In this document: positions 5,555 to 6,865 of the stretch, piece after piece | Numbering within the stretch: the stretch's first letter is position 1 | Layout: each line of letters starts with the position of its first letter | Origin: an uncultured Christensenella sp. | Lineage (GTDB): Bacteria; Bacillota; Clostridia; Christensenellales; Borkfalkiaceae | Assembly (NCBI GenBank): GCA_905212395.1 | Contig: CAJMEI010000063.1 | Span: 1 to 6,865, forward strand | Direction of reading: 5' to 3' | Length of the DNA stretch: 6,865 nt | Translations under genes and position numbers: made by a program | The notes under the pieces: generated by a model | Seen by the model: only the letters and a program-made list of their open reading frames with translations | Told to the model about the DNA's origin: nothing | Database searches by the model: none

Positions 5555-6556
5555 ATGTCATTATTTGAATCTTATGAAAGAAGAGTAGATAAAATCAATG
5601 CGGTTTTAGCTAACTACGGAATTAAATCCATAGAAGAATGTAAAGATATTTGCCTTGAAAAAGGCGTTGACTGCGACAAAATCGTAAGAGGAACTCAACC
5701 TATTTGTTTTGAAAACGCAGTTTGGGCTTACACCGTAGGCGCTGCTATCGCAATTAAAAAAGGTTGCGTTAAGGCAAAAGACGCGGCTGCCGCAATTGGC
5801 GAAGGCTTACAATCTTTCTGTATTCCCGGTTCGGTTGCAGAAAACAGAAAAGTAGGATTGGGACACGGCAACTTAGCCGCTATGCTTCTTGACGACAATA
5901 CCGATTGTTTCTGCTTTTTAGCAGGACACGAATCTTTCGCTGCTGCAGAAGGCGCAATTTCTATCGCGTTAAACGCTAATAAAGTTAGGGGCAAAGATTT
6001 AAGAGTTATTCTTAACGGTTTAGGAAAAGACGCCGCTATGATTATTTCAAGAATCAACGGCTTTACCTACGTTGAAACCGAATTCGACCCTTACAGCGAA
6101 GAAGTTAAAGTAGTTTACGAAAAAGCTTATTCGGACGGACCGAGAGCAAAAGTTAAATGCTACGGCGCGGATAACGTTCCCGAAGGCGTTGCTATTATGA
6201 AAATGGAAAACGTAGGCGTTTCTATTACGGGAAACTCTACCAATCCTACCCGTTTCCAACACCCCGTTGCAGGAACTTACAAAAAGTGGTGTAACGAAAA
6301 CGGAAGAAAATACTTCTCCGTTGCTTCCGGTGGCGGTACGGGAAGAACTCTTCACCCCGACAATATGGCGGCAGGTCCTTCCAGCTACGGTATGACCGAC
6401 ACCATGGGAAGAATGCACTCGGACGCACAATTCGCAGGTTCTTCTTCCGTTCCCGCTCACGTTGAAATGATGGGCTTAATCGGAATGGGAAACAACCCGA
6501 TGGTTGGCGCTACGGTTGCAGTTGCGGTTGCAGTAGAAGAAGGAATGAAAAAGTAA
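5555..6556 (+). CDS. GGGtGRT family protein, function unknown
   Basis: This 333-residue protein is named for the signature GGGTGRT at residues 259-265 (in SVASGGGTGRTLHPDN). I know of no established enzymatic role. Other striking segments are GLGHGNLAAMLL (101-112), AGHESFAAAEGAI (123-135), VILNGLGKDAAMIISRI (151-167) and the C-terminal GRMHSDAQFAGSSSVPAHVEMMGLIGMGNNPMVGAT (285-320). It has ten cysteines (29, 33, 40, 51, 71, 89, 118, 120, 202, 246), with no ferredoxin-like CxxCxxC. I see no signal peptide or clear membrane segment, although the Ala/Val-rich C-terminus (VGATVAVAVAVEEG) is hydrophobic. The ATG follows the scaffold stop by 14 bases, with an ideal GGGAGG. Ten of its twelve Arg codons are AGA, one AGG and one CGT, a bias typical of highly expressed genes. 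A physical partnership with the scaffold is inferred from the operon. Confidence 0.9.
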   Translation: MSLFESYERRVDKINAVLANYGIKSIEECKDICLEKGVDCDKIVRGTQPICFENAVWAYTVGAAIAIKKGCVKAKDAAAAIGEGLQSFCIPGSVAENRKVGLGHGNLAAMLLDDNTDCFCFLAGHESFAAAEGAISIALNANKVRGKDLRVILNGLGKDAAMIISRINGFTYVETEFDPYSEEVKVVYEKAYSDGPRAKVKCYGADNVPEGVAIMKMENVGVSITGNSTNPTRFQHPVAGTYKKWCNENGRKYFSVASGGGTGRTLHPDNMAAGPSSYGMTDTMGRMHSDAQFAGSSSVPAHVEMMGLIGMGNNPMVGATVAVAVAVEEGMKK

Positions 6557-6688
6557 TTTTAATTTAAACTTTTAGCTTTTTCTATTGTAAAGGAAAAGAT
6601 TTAATTTAGTTTTTTAAAATACTTTAAACTCGATATTAAAATATTGATAATATCTAGATTCTATTGATTAAAATTAAATATAATTTTT

Positions 6689-6726
6689 ACGCCGTTTTAG
6701 AGTTTTCTAAAACGGCGTGATTTTTT
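6689..6726 (+). terminator. Strong Rho-independent terminator of the scaffold/GGGtGRT operon
   Basis: Perfect 13-bp arms ACGCCGTTTTAGA (6689-6701) and TCTAAAACGGCGT (6706-6718) enclose a 4-base GTTT loop. After GA comes a run of six T (6721-6726). The base of the stem is GC-rich and no comparable T-run follows on the minus strand, so it points in the plus direction. It lies 133 bases after the GGGtGRT stop codon. Confidence 0.93.
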
Positions 6727-6750
6727 AGTAAGTTTTTATTTTACTTACTA
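6726..6750. repeat. AT-rich perfect inverted repeat directly after the terminator
   Basis: Arms TAGTAAGT (6726-6733) and ACTTACTA (6743-6750) form an 8-bp stem with a 9-base loop of TTTTATTTT. The first arm begins in the last T of the preceding terminator tail. With only two G-C pairs and no T-run after it, it is unlikely to terminate transcription alone. Confidence 0.6.
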
Positions 6751-6754
6751 TATT

Positions 6755-6788
6755 TTAGGGTTGAAAAAATATTTTCAACCCTAATTTT
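6755..6788 (+). terminator. Second terminator-like hairpin
   Basis: Perfect 13-bp arms TTAGGGTTGAAAA (6755-6767) and TTTTCAACCCTAA (6772-6784) with a 4-base AATA loop are followed by TTTT (6785-6788). It may be a back-up terminator for the operon. It could instead serve a gene beyond the right edge, although the minus-strand tail (AATATAGTAAG) has no T-run. Confidence 0.6.
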
Positions 6789-6865
6789 AATAGAAAATAA
6801 AAATAAAAATCCAATTATTTATAAAAAACTATTTTTTAGATAATAAGTTAGCAAATAATTGCTTT

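Larger units (their letters stand above)
6557..6865. other. Non-coding tail of 309 bases with three hairpins
   Basis: No convincing gene, promoter or RNA gene is visible here. The first 130 bases are AT-rich spacer between the GGGtGRT stop and the main terminator. Positions 6689-6788 hold three consecutive perfect inverted repeats, listed separately. The last 75 bases are very AT-rich, with only a weak 9-base inverted repeat (6812-6820 with 6853-6861). Confidence 0.7.

Noticed and set aside
6047..6460. Long minus-strand open frame inside the GGGtGRT gene
   Set aside because: Shadow of a gene with strongly biased codons; no start signals and no recognisable protein features.
6513..6534. Short GTTGCA-type tandem repeat
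   Set aside because: Explained by the Ala-Val alternation at the GGGtGRT C-terminus with repeated codons.
6812..6861. CAATTATTT/AAATAATTG inverted repeat near the right edge
   Set aside because: Pure AT-rich arms except one pair and a 32-base loop; expected by chance in such composition.

Overview
The window looks like chromosomal DNA of an AT-rich, low-GC Gram-positive-type anaerobe, most likely an uncultured Clostridia lineage. The evidence is strong GGAGG-type ribosome binding sites, AT-rich spacers with TATAAT promoters, a 56-residue clostridial 2[4Fe-4S] ferredoxin, and an IscU/NifU-like scaffold paired with a GGGtGRT protein. There is no sign of phage, insertion sequence, CRISPR, rRNA or tRNA. 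The placement is an inference from gene families and cannot go below class level.

Left and centre (243-4581), all on the minus strand. In transcription order these are: tyrosyl-tRNA synthetase (tyrS); an IMPACT/YigZ-family protein starting at TTG; recX, overlapping it by 4 bases; a ferredoxin too short for routine ORF calling (1797-1967) with its own strong promoter; a TrmN6/YabB-like N6-adenine methyltransferase; and rsmI. A hairpin sits between the ferredoxin and the methyltransferase pair. A bidirectional-looking terminator (96-133) closes the rsmI end. These are mainly housekeeping functions: translation, RNA modification, control of RecA and electron transfer.

Right (4582-6865), plus strand. 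A 266-base divergent spacer carries a strong extended -10 promoter (4781-4809). It drives a tight two-gene operon: a 230-residue IscU/NifU-like Fe-S scaffold protein and, 14 bases later, a 333-residue GGGtGRT protein. A near-ideal 13-bp terminator follows, then two more perfect hairpins within 100 bases. Both genes have good Shine-Dalgarno sites and strongly biased codons (almost all Arg is AGA, most Asn is AAC), which suggests high expression.

The best candidate for a little-described biological system is this scaffold/GGGtGRT pair. The families can be recognised, but I know of no established biochemical function for the GGGtGRT protein, and the scaffold carries a non-canonical C-terminal half. 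The ferredoxin may be a client of Fe-S assembly in the same cell, but it is about 3 kb away on the other strand and nothing in the sequence links them directly.
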